From Lysinibacillus telephonicus (lineage in GTDB: Bacteria > Bacillota > Bacilli > Bacillales_A > Planococcaceae): DNA of 64,000 nucleotides. Positions 36,209 through 45,651 of this stretch are shown here, piece after piece; position 1 is the stretch's first letter, and each line of letters opens with the position of its first letter. The translations under genes were made by a program, and so were the position numbers. The stretch spans positions 1-64,000 of the forward strand of contig NZ_RXNR01000021.1 of NCBI RefSeq assembly GCF_003966145.1, given 5' to 3'. Under the pieces are notes generated by a model that searched no databases, was not told the DNA's origin, and saw only the letters and a list, made by a program, of their open reading frames with translations.

Positions 36209-37370
36209 TTAAAAACCATTCCTTCAACATTACTTCTTCATTTTTTACTGCTCCACTTAACACAGCCATCGTTGCAGCATCTAAAGCTACTTTAATCCAT
36301 GGCCCACTTTTTTTGGACGACCAATTCATTAAATGGTTGCCATTAATCGCCAGCTGATCGATTGATTGGATTGGCAAACGTGCTTTTGTTTGTGCAATAT
36401 GTTCTTTTTCAAAAGGTACATTGTGCTTTTGCCAAATTGCAAAGTCATAAGCTGTCTCTAGTACAAACAAATCATATGAAAAATAATCCATAACTGTCCA
36501 TTTTTTAAGGAAACTATTATATGCATTTAATACATTTCGGACAAACGTTTTTTCCTTTTTCGATAATCGGTAAAAATCGAATATCGTTTGAATGTCAGTT
36601 CGATTAATTAAGCATAAATATGCCCAACCAACTTCAGACTTAGTAGTTTGAAAGTCCTTCCAATTGCTTAAAGTATTCTTAAAGTTGCCATACAAATATT
36701 TTGCCAACTGACTTTCGATTAAGGTTTTAATTCCGACAAAGGAATTTTCACTTTTCCATATTTTTGACAATTCCATTGAAATTCGTTCTCTCGCAATAAA
36801 CTCGATTAAATCACTGTCTTTTTGTATGGCCTTCATCGTATTTTCTTCAATGGAAAAGCCTAGCTGTGCACTAAAGCGAATTGCCCTTAACATACGTAAG
36901 GCATCTTCTCGAAAGCGCACATTGGGGTCACCAACTGCACGAATGACACGTTTTTTTATATCATCTATACCGCCAAATAAGTCAATAATGGTCCCATCTT
37001 TGGAAACTGCCATTGCATTGATGGTAAAGTCTCGACGTTGTAAATCTTGTTCAAGGCTTCGAACAAATGTAACTTCTTCTGGTCTACGATAGTCAATGTA
37101 TGTACCCTCTGTGCGAAATGTTGTTACTTCGATTGGCTGACCTTCATCTAGAACTAAAATTGTACCATGTTCGATACCTACATCAACTGTTGATGAGAAA
37201 ATTTGTTTTATATCAGTAGGTAATGCACTTGTTGCTACATCGACATCATTGACTTTTTTGTTTAATAGATGGTCCCTTACTGCACCGCCCACAATGTAAG
37301 CCTCAAAACCCGCTTTTTCAATTTTATCAATTACGCGCAGTGCAACGTGCCATTCCTGACTTTTTATCAT
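36186..37370 (-). CDS. cca: CCA-adding tRNA nucleotidyltransferase
   Basis: 394 residues, class II nucleotidyltransferase. The active site is GGAVRDHLL (about 28-36) with the metal acids in [19 protein letters not shown] (about 111-120) and the [12 protein letters not shown] helix are signature regions for ATP/CTP selection. It adds or repairs the CCA end of tRNAs. It overlaps bshA by 4 bases upstream (ATGA) and birA downstream, giving a tightly coupled trio. Confidence 0.95.
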   Translation of the reverse strand: MIKSQEWHVALRVIDKIEKAGFEAYIVGGAVRDHLLNKKVNDVDVATSALPTDIKQIFSSTVDVGIEHGTILVLDEGQPIEVTTFRTEGTYIDYRRPEEVTFVRSLEQDLQRRDFTINAMAVSKDGTIIDLFGGIDDIKKRVIRAVGDPNVRFREDALRMLRAIRFSAQLGFSIEENTMKAIQKDSDLIEFIARERISMELSKIWKSENSFVGIKTLIESQLAKYLYGNFKNTLSNWKDFQTTKSEVGWAYLCLINRTDIQTIFDFYRLSKKEKTFVRNVLNAYNSFLKKWTVMDYFSYDLFVLETAYDFAIWQKHNVPFEKEHIAQTKARLPIQSIDQLAINGNHLMNWSSKKSGPWIKVALDAATMAVLSGAVKNEEVMLKEWFLNDFINEG

Positions 37371-38503
37371 ACTCGCAGTGCCACCAATCGTTCATATAGT
37401 TGTTCATAATGGTCAATAATCGGTTTTGTTAGAAATTTTGTTTGAACTGTATTAATCGCAGCTTGTCGGAAACGCATTAGTTTTTCTTCATCTGTTAATA
37501 AATCAAGAGCATAGATGGCTGCTTGATCAACATCTCCAAGTTCTGCTACATAACCGTTGACGCCATGCTCTATTACTTCCGGTATTCCTCCAATATTCGT
37601 ACCGATTCCAGGTACACCACAAGCCATCGCTTCCAGCAGCACTAATCCAAACGACTCTTTTTCAGAAAGTAATAATTTCAAATCACTTATACTGAAAAGC
37701 TCTGCAACATTCTCCTGTTTTCCTAAAAATAGCACATCATTTTTTACAGAAGACAATTTTACTTGTTCCATAATACGATGCTTTTCTGGACCATCACCTA
37801 CAAGCAATAATTTCGCAGGCATGTTATCCCGTATTTTCATAAAGACACTTAAAATATCAGGCAAATTTTTAATTTTACGGAAGTTTGAAACATGAATCAG
37901 TACTCGTTCGTCTTCTTTAATGCCAAATTGTTCTTTTAAATTTACTACTTCAATAGGTTTAAAAACAGATTCATCAACAAAGTTATAAACCGTTTCTATT
38001 TTTTTCGTCGTACCAATTAAGTCATAAGTTTGCTGCTTTAAAGAATTTGATACAGCGGTCACAATATCTGATTTCTCAATGCCATATTTAATGGCCTGAG
38101 CAAGTGTTGAATCTTGCCCTAAAACGGAAATATCTGTTCCATGTAAAGTTGTTACTATCCCTATATTTTCTCCGCACATTTCACGGGCAAGCACCGCACA
38201 TACTGCATGTGGTATTGCGTAGTGAACATGTAGTACATCTAATTTTTCATCTTTAATCACATCCGCCATTTTACTTGCTAGTGCAATGTCATATGGCGGG
38301 TATTGAAATACTGAATAATTATTTACTTCTACCTCGTGGAAAAATACGTTCGGATAAATTTTTTTCAGTCGAAATGGTACGCTTGAGGTAATGAAATGAA
38401 TTTCGTGACCTCTTTCTGCTAGCATTTTTCCTAGCTCAGTAGCAATAACCCCGGATCCTCCAACTGTTGGATAACATGTAATACCAATTTTTAACTTTCT
38501 CAT
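37367..38503 (-). CDS. bshA: N-acetyl-glucosaminyl-L-malate synthase, bacillithiol pathway
   Basis: 378 residues, GT4 glycosyltransferase. Motifs: [19 protein letters not shown] at the N-terminus, the HGTDISVLG segment, and the C-terminal [16 protein letters not shown] nucleotide-sugar site. It joins UDP-GlcNAc and L-malate, the first step of bacillithiol synthesis. In B. subtilis bshB1 (deacetylase) lies directly upstream; here the 186-base gap to mgsA contains no gene. Ribosome site GAGAGG is 9-11 bases before the ATG. Confidence 0.93.
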   Translation of the reverse strand: MRKLKIGITCYPTVGGSGVIATELGKMLAERGHEIHFITSSVPFRLKKIYPNVFFHEVEVNNYSVFQYPPYDIALASKMADVIKDEKLDVLHVHYAIPHAVCAVLAREMCGENIGIVTTLHGTDISVLGQDSTLAQAIKYGIEKSDIVTAVSNSLKQQTYDLIGTTKKIETVYNFVDESVFKPIEVVNLKEQFGIKEDERVLIHVSNFRKIKNLPDILSVFMKIRDNMPAKLLLVGDGPEKHRIMEQVKLSSVKNDVLFLGKQENVAELFSISDLKLLLSEKESFGLVLLEAMACGVPGIGTNIGGIPEVIEHGVNGYVAELGDVDQAAIYALDLLTDEEKLMRFRQAAINTVQTKFLTKPIIDHYEQLYERLVALRV

Positions 38504-38689
38504 CCGACGTTCATCCTCTCTTTACATTATATTTAATTACCTAAATCTTTTATTGATTGCCAATAAAATGAAAGAAGAATTAAATATGTGTAATTCATTT
38601 TGCTTTATTTTGTTCTTTGCCAAAACGAAAAGAAGCATCCGCCAGAAGTTCTCGTTATTCAGCTTAAATAAATTTTTAACTTGTTTGCG

Positions 38690-39094
38690 TTACTTTCTTC
38701 TTTCCTGAATTAGTCTCCAATCGACAAAACCTTCTTGTAATCCTTTAAGTAGGATTTCAGCAGTTCCCATATTGGTTGCTAAAGGAATATGATAAACATC
38801 GCATAAACGAACAAGAGCCGTTACATCTGGTTCATGAGGCTGTGCTGTCAATGGATCACGGAAGAAAAATACCATATCCATATCATTATTCGCAATCATG
38901 GAGCCAATTTGCTGATCTCCACCAAGTGGACCAGAACGGAATCTTGTCACCTCTAACCCGACTTCATCTTGAATACGCTGTCCAGTTGTACCTGTTGCAA
39001 ATAGCTTATGTTGTCGTAATATCTCTTTATATGCGATTGCAAACTCAACTAGACTATCTTTTTTTCGATCATGAGCAATTAAGGCTATTTTCAT
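38690..39094 (-). CDS. mgsA: Methylglyoxal synthase
   Basis: 134 residues, standard for MgsA. Phosphate-binding AHDRKKD and TGTTG (34-38) and catalytic Asp60 in [11 protein letters not shown] are present, along with the FFRDPL and PLATN motifs. It converts dihydroxyacetone phosphate to methylglyoxal. It lies 15 bases after dapB, as in B. subtilis. The gap after it to bshA (38504-38689) holds only AT-rich sequence. Confidence 0.96.
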   Translation of the reverse strand: MKIALIAHDRKKDSLVEFAIAYKEILRQHKLFATGTTGQRIQDEVGLEVTRFRSGPLGGDQQIGSMIANNDMDMVFFFRDPLTAQPHEPDVTALVRLCDVYHIPLATNMGTAEILLKGLQEGFVDWRLIQERRK

Positions 39095-39109
39095 TTTAAA
39101 TCTCCATTC

Positions 39110-39907
39110 TTAAAGGATGTTTTCTAGTCCATAAACAAGTTCTTCCAATGTCATAACAGTTTCTACACAGAACATTACGCCACCCATGAATGATTCACGA
39201 TTATAAGAATCGTGGCGAATTGTCAGCATTTGCCCGTCGCCGCCAAATAGTACTTCCTGATGTGCAACTAACCCAGGCAAACGTACAGAATGAATACGCA
39301 TTCCTTCGAAGTCTGCTCCTCTTGCACCAACCATTGTTTCTTCTTCGAATTCATGCCCTTGTTTTCTCTCTTCTCGAACTTCTGCAATCATTTGCGCCGT
39401 TTTCTTAGCAGTACCAGATGGAGCGTCTAGCTTGCGGTCATGATGCAATTCGATAATTTCGATATTCGGCATATATTTTGCAGCTTCTTTTGCAAATTTC
39501 ATCATTAAAATTGCACCGATGGCAAAGTTTGGAGCAATAATACAACCAATTTTATTTTCCTTGGCAAGGACTGTTAATTCTTCTAATTGTTCATCCGTAA
39601 AACCAGTAGTACCAACAACTGTACGAACATTATGTAACATTGCAACTTTTGTATGCTCATAAACTGACTGAGGATTTGTTAAATCAATTAATACATCTGG
39701 ATTCGTTTCTGTTATTAATTGCGTAAGATCTGTAAAAATTGGAACATCTAAGTTAGGAGGAAACATTTCCAGCTCCGCTAAACTTTCTCCAACATGCTTA
39801 TAATCTAAAGCAGCTACAAGTTCCATTCCATCGCGATTACAAACTGTTTTTACTGCTTCTGATCCCATCTTGCCTCTTGCACCTGCTATAGCTACTCGGA
39901 TTGTCAT
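39110..39907 (-). CDS. dapB: 4-hydroxy-tetrahydrodipicolinate reductase
   Basis: 265 residues from ATG at 39905-39907 (MTIRVAIAGARGKMG), chosen because AAAGGAC is 9 bases upstream; a start eight codons earlier lacks a site. The nucleotide-binding motif GARGKMG and the catalytic HHDRKLDAPSGTA segment (about 150-162) are intact. It makes tetrahydrodipicolinate for lysine and cell-wall diaminopimelate. It overlaps the end of ypjD by 4 bases. Confidence 0.96.
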   Translation of the reverse strand: MTIRVAIAGARGKMGSEAVKTVCNRDGMELVAALDYKHVGESLAELEMFPPNLDVPIFTDLTQLITETNPDVLIDLTNPQSVYEHTKVAMLHNVRTVVGTTGFTDEQLEELTVLAKENKIGCIIAPNFAIGAILMMKFAKEAAKYMPNIEIIELHHDRKLDAPSGTAKKTAQMIAEVREERKQGHEFEEETMVGARGADFEGMRIHSVRLPGLVAHQEVLFGGDGQMLTIRHDSYNRESFMGGVMFCVETVMTLEELVYGLENIL

Positions 39908-40245
39908 TCTAGTTCGTCCTTTCTTGTCCAACGATCTTTATCTCTCGTTTCAAATTTATTGATTACCTTTAATAGGGCTTCGTCTAATCGGATATTTTGT
40001 GCATTTGCAAAACATACTAATACAAAGAATAGATCTCCTAACTCTTCTTCAATACTATTTTTCGATTCAGTAGCTTTTTTCTTTTTTTGACCATATACAT
40101 CCTGTACTTCACGCGATAATTCCCCTAGCTCTTCTGTCATTCTTGCCAGCAATTCAAATGGAGGAAAATATCCTTCTTTAAATTGGCCAATATAATTATC
40201 TACTTTTTTCTGTAATAGTTGCAATGAAATATCATTCGACATCAT
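39904..40245 (-). CDS. ypjD: MazG-like nucleotide pyrophosphohydrolase YpjD
   Basis: 113 residues. The MazG metal site is visible as EELGE (about 38-42) and EEELGDLFF (about 66-74), the E-x2-E ... E-x2-D pattern. Family members hydrolyse nucleoside triphosphates as house-cleaning enzymes. Size and place match B. subtilis YpjD, and it is the first gene before dapB-mgsA. Either of two adjacent ATG codons may be the start; TAGGAG precedes them. Confidence 0.88.
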   Translation of the reverse strand: MMSNDISLQLLQKKVDNYIGQFKEGYFPPFELLARMTEELGELSREVQDVYGQKKKKATESKNSIEEELGDLFFVLVCFANAQNIRLDEALLKVINKFETRDKDRWTRKDELE

Positions 40246-40376
40246 ACCACGCTCCTACCATCATCGTAAATAATTTGACCTATAGTTGTCAAAAGATGAA
40301 AAATGCAACATAATAAATCGTACAGTACAATGGTAGAAAAGAAAATATTTTTTCACTAGAGATTGGAGGCATCTTT

Positions 40377-41225
40377 TTGTTTGGACTAAAAATCCGTAAT
40401 ATTCTTGGTATATTACTTGGCGCTGCAATCTATAGTTTCGGTTTTGTACATTTTAATATGCAAAATGAACTTGGTGAGGGCGGATTTAGTGGTATTACCC
40501 TAATTTTATATTTTACACTTCATTGGGATCCAGCTCTAATGAATTTAATTCTTAATATCCCTATGTTTATAATAGGCTGGCGACAATTTAGTCGTAAAGA
40601 ATTTATATATACGATTATTGGCACTGTAGCTGTTTCAGTTTTTCTAAGAGTCTTTCAGCATTATGAAGTTGCACTTAACTTGCAAAATGATTTACTACTA
40701 GCATCTTTGTTTGCAGGGGTTTTTGTTGGTGTCGGACTAGGTATTATATTCCGTTGCGGTGGAACTACGGGTGGTGTTGATATTATTGCTCGTGTTGCAC
40801 ACAAGTACCTCGGCTGGAGCATGGGGCGAACTATGTTTATGTTTGATGCCTTTGTCATTACCGTATCATGGATTACTTTCTTAGACGCACGTTCAATGAT
40901 GTACACACTAGTAGCAGTATATTTAGGAGCAAGAGTAATTGATATGGTTCAAGAGGGGGCTTATTCTGCAAAAGCTGCACTGATTATTTCAAATAAACCA
41001 GAAGAAATTGCCAATTATATTTCTGAAAAAATGGAGAGAGGCATTACAGTTTTTCACGGCTATGGGCATTATACGAAACAATCGAAAGATGTTTTATACT
41101 GTATCGTTGCTCGTAATGAAGTTGTTCGTTTGAAGTCCATCATCCGTTCAATTGATCCAAATGCATTTGTTTCAATTGTTGATGTAAATGATGTAACGGG
41201 TGAAGGATTTAGAATTGATGAATAA
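40377..41225 (+). CDS. ypjC: YitT-family membrane protein (YpjC)
   Basis: 282 residues from a TTG start with GGAGG 7 bases upstream. Five to six transmembrane helices (about 5-180) include the conserved GGTTGGVDIIARV segment. They are followed by a cytoplasmic DUF2179 domain (about 195-280, with RGITVFHGYGHYT and VLYCIVAR). Members are widespread in Firmicutes; transport is suspected but not shown. The gene diverges from ypjD-dapB as ypjC does in B. subtilis. Confidence 0.85.
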   Translation: MFGLKIRNILGILLGAAIYSFGFVHFNMQNELGEGGFSGITLILYFTLHWDPALMNLILNIPMFIIGWRQFSRKEFIYTIIGTVAVSVFLRVFQHYEVALNLQNDLLLASLFAGVFVGVGLGIIFRCGGTTGGVDIIARVAHKYLGWSMGRTMFMFDAFVITVSWITFLDARSMMYTLVAVYLGARVIDMVQEGAYSAKAALIISNKPEEIANYISEKMERGITVFHGYGHYTKQSKDVLYCIVARNEVVRLKSIIRSIDPNAFVSIVDVNDVTGEGFRIDE

Positions 41226-41374
41226 ATTAAGAAGGGATCGTTCAAAAAGCCTTTTGTTCTTGATGTGGCAAAGCTAATTTGATAATTAACATCAGCACCT
41301 CCCACTCTCGAGGGAGTGCATTGTTTTATTACCGTAGAAGCTGTACATTTAAGCACCGATAGACTAAAGAAGCA

Positions 41375-41410
41375 GAGGCAAAGTGTTAAATGCTTTGCCT
41401 CTTCATTTTT
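41375..41410. terminator. Bidirectional terminator between ypjC and the PQQ dehydrogenase gene
   Basis: GAGGCAAAG (41375-41383) and CTTTGCCTC (41393-41401) pair perfectly, with T6 on the plus strand a few bases on. A smaller CTCCC/GGGAG hairpin lies at 41297-41316. The 41226-41374 stretch otherwise has no gene. Confidence 0.75.
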
Positions 41411-43602
41411 TAGTCTTCATCTGCTTTTGTCAGCACTTCGTTGACATAACGAGCAACTGCCTCGATTTCTTCTTCTGATAAAATCGTTCCAAATGCCGGC
41501 ATCGTTGTATCACCATTTTTAACTTGCTCTACTACATTATTATAGTTTTCAGAAAACACACTTTGTTGTAAATTAGGTCCATTATGACCGTTTGCCCCCA
41601 TATTTCCATGGCAGGATAAACAATTGCTTTCATAAACTGATATTCCTAGTTCATACGGATCTGAAGTACTGCCGGTAGTATCTTTTTGCTCAGATTCCAC
41701 TTGTTTACCCTTACTGTCTTGAGAAGCATCAATTGGCGTTCCATTCCACGTTCCGTTTAGTTTAAAAGTATATACTTTGTCTCCATGGGCAGAACCTGCT
41801 AGAGAATTACCTGCAGCAAAAATTGAAAGGTATTGTTCACCGTCAATTTCGTAAGTAACAGATGGGGCGTTTCCACCGGCATCCATTTTATAATTCCATA
41901 CTTCATCACCCGTTTTAGCATTGAATGCGATAAGTCTACCATCATTGTGACCTACAAAGATTAAATCTCCTGCTGTTGCAAGAACACCTGAATATGCATT
42001 ATCCTCCCATTTTACTTGCCAAGCAATTCTATTCGTTTTTACATCCATTGCTGTAATTGTTCCACGTCTTGGTGCACCACTCACTGGTACGAAAATACTT
42101 CCATGCCATTCTCCACCCTCTTCATATGCCTGTTCGTCCTGTCTAGTTAATGCACTGTAGGAATCTGTACCTAATACATAAAAGTATTCAGTTTCAGGTG
42201 AATAAGCGGAAGGCGGCCAGTTTGCACCACCAAATGCTGATGGTTTTAAAGTAACCGGTTCATCCCAAAATGGAGTAAAAATTGAACCAGTCTTCCCTTC
42301 AAAATTTTCTCCTAAATCACGTTCAATATCTTCTGCCGTAACCTCCTGCGGCACAAATGAATCTCCTACAGGGAATGGTTGTGTTGGAGAAGTTTTTTGT
42401 TCCGCAAGCTGAGGAACAGGCTTTTCTTCAATGCCAATTAAAGGCTCTCCATTTGTTCGATCCAAGAAATAAATCCATCCGGTTTTTCCTGCTTCCCCAA
42501 GAGCTTTTCTCGTTTCCCCATTAATTTCAACATCAAACAAAATGACAGGATTAGTCGGATCCAAATCCCATATATCATGATGTACTTGTTGGAAATGCCA
42601 AATATACTCGCCCGTTTCTGCATTAAGAGCTATTATGGAGTTTGCATATAAATTGTCACCCTCGCGTTTACTTCCATCTAAATCTGGTGCAGTATTTCCT
42701 GTTACAAAGTAAATGTATCCAAGCTCAGGATCAACTGCCGGCGTATTCCATATTGGAGCACCCCCATGCAGCCAGTTTTTGTCCTCATCATCTGGCCAAG
42801 TATCCCCGTTTTCTTCATACGGTGAAGGAATGGAATACCATCTCCATACTTCATGACCGTAATCTGCATCATAGGCCATAATTCGACCTCGGATTCCATA
42901 TTCCCCTCCAGCAACTCCTGTATACACTTTACCGTTATAATATAATGGAGCACTTGTAATTGTATAGCCTTCTTCCCAATCAGCAACCTCAGTTTCCCAC
43001 AACACTTCCCCAGTTTTTTGATCTAATGCTACTAATCTAGCATCAAGAAGCCCTGCAAAAACTTTACCATCTGCAACTGCTACCCCTCTTGTAGTCCATC
43101 CACAACAAACTGTATCAAGTTTTTGTTCAATTTCTGGTCGGTATTCCCAAATTTTTTGACCTGTTTTTGCATCTAAAGCTAATACATCGTTTTCTCCAGT
43201 AGCAATATACATAACTCCGTCAACAACAATCGGTGTTGCTTCACCAGAAAACTTCATGTCTAAACTAGCTCCTAAGCTTGTTACCCATTGAGGTTTCAAA
43301 TTTTTTATTGTATCGATGTTTATTTGTTCGAGTTCTGAAAAGCGACGATTAAAATAATCTCCACCATGGGTAACCCATTCGTCTTTTGCATAACTTACAT
43401 CAATATTTGGCTGTGCAGGATTAATACCATTCGTTACATTTTCTTCATTAGTTGAATTGAGCGAAAATCGCTCAGTGCCTTCTTCTATTTGATCTAGGGT
43501 AATGAAATGTTTCGTTAATGCCCCTGCATAAAAAGCAATGCCGAGTAGAATAATTAATACGATGAAACCAAACACTAGCACCTTTGAAGAGCTACTTTTC
43601 AT
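41410..43602 (-). CDS. Membrane-anchored PQQ-dependent dehydrogenase with C-terminal cytochrome c domain
   Basis: 730 residues. An N-terminal membrane anchor (about 8-30) is followed by an eight-bladed quinoprotein propeller (about 70-630). The adjacent cysteine pair Cys166-Cys167 (CCGWTTRG), typical of PQQ alcohol dehydrogenases, is present, as are YFVTGN (calcium ligand region), WDLDP (catalytic aspartate region), GGANWPPSAYSP and repeated WxxxxxxxG tryptophan-docking motifs. The C-terminus is a cytochrome c domain: CLSCH at 661-665 and axial Met701. It probably oxidises an alcohol or aldehyde outside the membrane and passes electrons to the haem. Such proteins are rare in Gram-positives. 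A cre-like site lies upstream. No pqq synthesis genes are in the window. Confidence 0.85.
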   Translation of the reverse strand: MKSSSSKVLVFGFIVLIILLGIAFYAGALTKHFITLDQIEEGTERFSLNSTNEENVTNGINPAQPNIDVSYAKDEWVTHGGDYFNRRFSELEQINIDTIKNLKPQWVTSLGASLDMKFSGEATPIVVDGVMYIATGENDVLALDAKTGQKIWEYRPEIEQKLDTVCCGWTTRGVAVADGKVFAGLLDARLVALDQKTGEVLWETEVADWEEGYTITSAPLYYNGKVYTGVAGGEYGIRGRIMAYDADYGHEVWRWYSIPSPYEENGDTWPDDEDKNWLHGGAPIWNTPAVDPELGYIYFVTGNTAPDLDGSKREGDNLYANSIIALNAETGEYIWHFQQVHHDIWDLDPTNPVILFDVEINGETRKALGEAGKTGWIYFLDRTNGEPLIGIEEKPVPQLAEQKTSPTQPFPVGDSFVPQEVTAEDIERDLGENFEGKTGSIFTPFWDEPVTLKPSAFGGANWPPSAYSPETEYFYVLGTDSYSALTRQDEQAYEEGGEWHGSIFVPVSGAPRRGTITAMDVKTNRIAWQVKWEDNAYSGVLATAGDLIFVGHNDGRLIAFNAKTGDEVWNYKMDAGGNAPSVTYEIDGEQYLSIFAAGNSLAGSAHGDKVYTFKLNGTWNGTPIDASQDSKGKQVESEQKDTTGSTSDPYELGISVYESNCLSCHGNMGANGHNGPNLQQSVFSENYNNVVEQVKNGDTTMPAFGTILSEEEIEAVARYVNEVLTKADED

Positions 43603-43640
43603 TGTCTCACCCCTTTAATTTATTTATGTTAAGCACTTTC

Positions 43641-43654
43641 TTAAGCGCTTTCAT
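43641..43654 (-). promoter_or_regulatory. cre-like site upstream of the PQQ dehydrogenase gene
   Basis: Minus-strand ATGAAAGCGCTTAA contains the AAGCGCTT core of the CcpA cre consensus and matches most positions. A second partial half (AAGTGCTT) is a few bases nearer the gene. It lies 39-52 bases before the start codon, between any promoter and the gene, as in roadblock-type repression. Confidence 0.45.
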
Positions 43655-43751
43655 AATGAAACTTTATTTCTACATCATATTACCGACATATAAAATGTAG
43701 TATTTTTTACAGATAAAATTTTCACAGAATTTACATATTTTTTTACAAAAA

Positions 43752-43779
43752 TAAAAAGCCAATCATTTCGATTGGTTTC
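43752..43779 (-). terminator. Leftward terminator
   Basis: CCAATC (43759-43764) pairs with GATTGG (43770-43775); GCTTTTTATTTTT follows on the minus strand. It is the second terminator after yugP and shields the PQQ dehydrogenase promoter. Confidence 0.6.
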
Positions 43780-43893
43780 TACCTGTTTTCATATATAATT
43801 GTCATTAAATTCGGTGCAGAAATAATGATGATCTTCACAGTTTTGATGAAGGAGTAAACTGTTTGACTAGTTGCTTCTAATTATTTTTAAAAT

Positions 43894-43932
43894 GAAAAAG
43901 TGTAGATAAGTCGTTTTTGACTTGTCTACACT
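43894..43932 (-). terminator. Terminator of yugP
   Basis: AGTGTAGATAAGTC (43899-43912) pairs with GACTTGTCTACACT (43919-43932) with one G-U pair, followed by T5 on the minus strand. No gene is seen between it and yugP (43933-44042). Confidence 0.8.
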
Positions 43933-44042
43933 CTAAAACCAATCCTATTAATTGTTTCTTTCAAACACAAGCTAAAATTTGCTAAGGCTTGCCTCCAAAT
44001 TATTCAATTAAACTGATTAATATCTATTCAATATTATTTCAA

Positions 44043-44729
44043 TTAATCATCAGATCTCATATTTGTATAAATTAGGATTAATCGAACCAACTCAAGAACT
44101 GCAACTGCTGCTGCTGCAACATATGTCATTGCTGCTGCACTTAAAACCTTTCTTGCACTACGTTCTTCATTATTTGAAATAATCCCTAATGAAACAACCT
44201 CATTCATTGCCCGTCTTGATGCATCAAACTCAACTGGCAATGTCACAATTTGGAATAATACTCCTGCAGCAAGTAAAACAATACCAAGCAACAACATATT
44301 TGTACTAGAAGCAAAGATACCAATCATTACAAAAATCCAAGATGCATTAGATGAAATATTTGCAACAGGTACTAATTTTGAACGCAATGTTAAAAATGAA
44401 TAAGCTTCTTTATGTTGAATTGCATGTCCGACTTCGTGTGCTGCAACTGCTGTACCAGCAATTGTATTATTATAATAATTATCCTCAGATAAAGCGACCG
44501 TTTTTGTAGCTGGATTATAATGGTCAGATAATACTCCTTGTGTTGGTACTACTCGTACATCCGATAATCCATGTTGATCTAATATCAAGCGTGCAACCTG
44601 GGCACCTGTCATACCTTTTGATGCTGAGACTTGTGAGAACTTTCGATAAGTACTTTTCACCTTAAATTGTGCATAAATCGGTAAAATTAAAATAATCAGA
44701 AAGTAAATAATATACATGCTAAGTGACAA
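44043..44729 (-). CDS. yugP: YugP-like membrane zinc metallopeptidase
   Basis: 228 residues from a TTG start with AGAGAGGAAG upstream; ATG four codons later is an alternative. There is an N-terminal membrane helix, then a zinc site HEVGH (His98, Glu99, His102), then two or three further helices. The length matches B. subtilis YugP (about 225). Substrates are not known. In B. subtilis yugP is elsewhere and ypjB lies next to ypjA, so this locus has been rearranged. Confidence 0.85.
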   Translation of the reverse strand: MSLSMYIIYFLIILILPIYAQFKVKSTYRKFSQVSASKGMTGAQVARLILDQHGLSDVRVVPTQGVLSDHYNPATKTVALSEDNYYNNTIAGTAVAAHEVGHAIQHKEAYSFLTLRSKLVPVANISSNASWIFVMIGIFASSTNMLLLGIVLLAAGVLFQIVTLPVEFDASRRAMNEVVSLGIISNNEERSARKVLSAAAMTYVAAAAVAVLELVRLILIYTNMRSDD

Positions 44730-44776
44730 TTACTCTCTTCCTCTCTTTTAATTACTATACTAGTAATTTTAATGTT

Positions 44777-45379
44777 TTATTGAAGTTTCTGCAAATATTC
44801 ACGCTTATTATAAACTAGAAATGCAATAAAAATGCATACAATTGATAACCAAAATGTAAAATATCCAATATGGTCAGCATATTGTTGTAAACTTCTATAA
44901 ATAGGCATTTGACCATAAACATAATCAATAATGTCATTATGCAATGTCCAAATAGCAGCTATGGCTATATGAATTGGTTTAAATCGATATTTGCTCATGT
45001 AAAGGATCCCTTCCACTGCCATAAGGAAATGAGAGCAAACTAACATCCAGCCATCTGGACCGATCGATCCATTTTCGACTAAAGTTAATAAATTCATAAC
45101 TACAGCCCATAATCCATATTTTACAAGCGTAATTAAAGCTAAAGCTTCAATCAATTTGAAATGCTTTCCTAATAACCACCCTACAATTGCTAAACAGAAA
45201 AATAAACTTGCAGTAGGGCTGTCCGGAACAAAAATCAGAAACTGTGGTTCAGTGATGGATAATTGACTCGAATACCAATAGTAGCCAAAAATTGTTCCAA
45301 AAAAGTTAATGATTAAAAGTAATGTTAAAAATAATCGGCTAGTTAAAATATACCAAGCCTGTGTGAACAATATCCTCAT
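44777..45379 (-). CDS. ypjA: YpjA family membrane protein (DUF1405)
   Basis: 200 residues with about six transmembrane helices (starting at about 15, 50, 80, 110, 145 and 175). The conserved LVKYGLWAV and TLHNDIIDY segments are seen. It is encoded next to the menaquinol:cytochrome c reductase genes in Bacilli, including this window, which suggests but does not prove a respiratory role. Function unknown. The 45380-45606 stretch between it and the qcr terminator is AT-rich without genes. Confidence 0.8.
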   Translation of the reverse strand: MRILFTQAWYILTSRLFLTLLLIINFFGTIFGYYWYSSQLSITEPQFLIFVPDSPTASLFFCLAIVGWLLGKHFKLIEALALITLVKYGLWAVVMNLLTLVENGSIGPDGWMLVCSHFLMAVEGILYMSKYRFKPIHIAIAAIWTLHNDIIDYVYGQMPIYRSLQQYADHIGYFTFWLSIVCIFIAFLVYNKREYLQKLQ

Positions 45380-45606
45380 ACCTTTTCCCCTTTATATAGC
45401 ATACCAAATAATAATTTATGTATTCTTTATTAAGTAAGAGCATATGTAATAAGAAAAAAATAGTAAATCTAAGAACTGAAAGCAAATCCTTTACTCTTGT
45501 GACTAAATATCCTATACTAAGAACATTATTTTCAATTTTAACTATGTAGAAAAATTATCTTTAGGTGCCGTAGGATTACTAGAAAAACTATACAGCAAAA
45601 ATATTA

Positions 45607-45636
45607 AAAGAGAAGAGAGTCAGTTTCCCGACTCTC
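45607..45636 (-). terminator. Terminator of qcrABC
   Basis: GAGAGTC (45615-45621) pairs with GACTCTC (45630-45636), with a CTTCTCTTTT tail on the minus strand, 16 bases past the qcrC stop. Confidence 0.7.
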
Positions 45637-45651
45637 TATAGAAAATACGTA

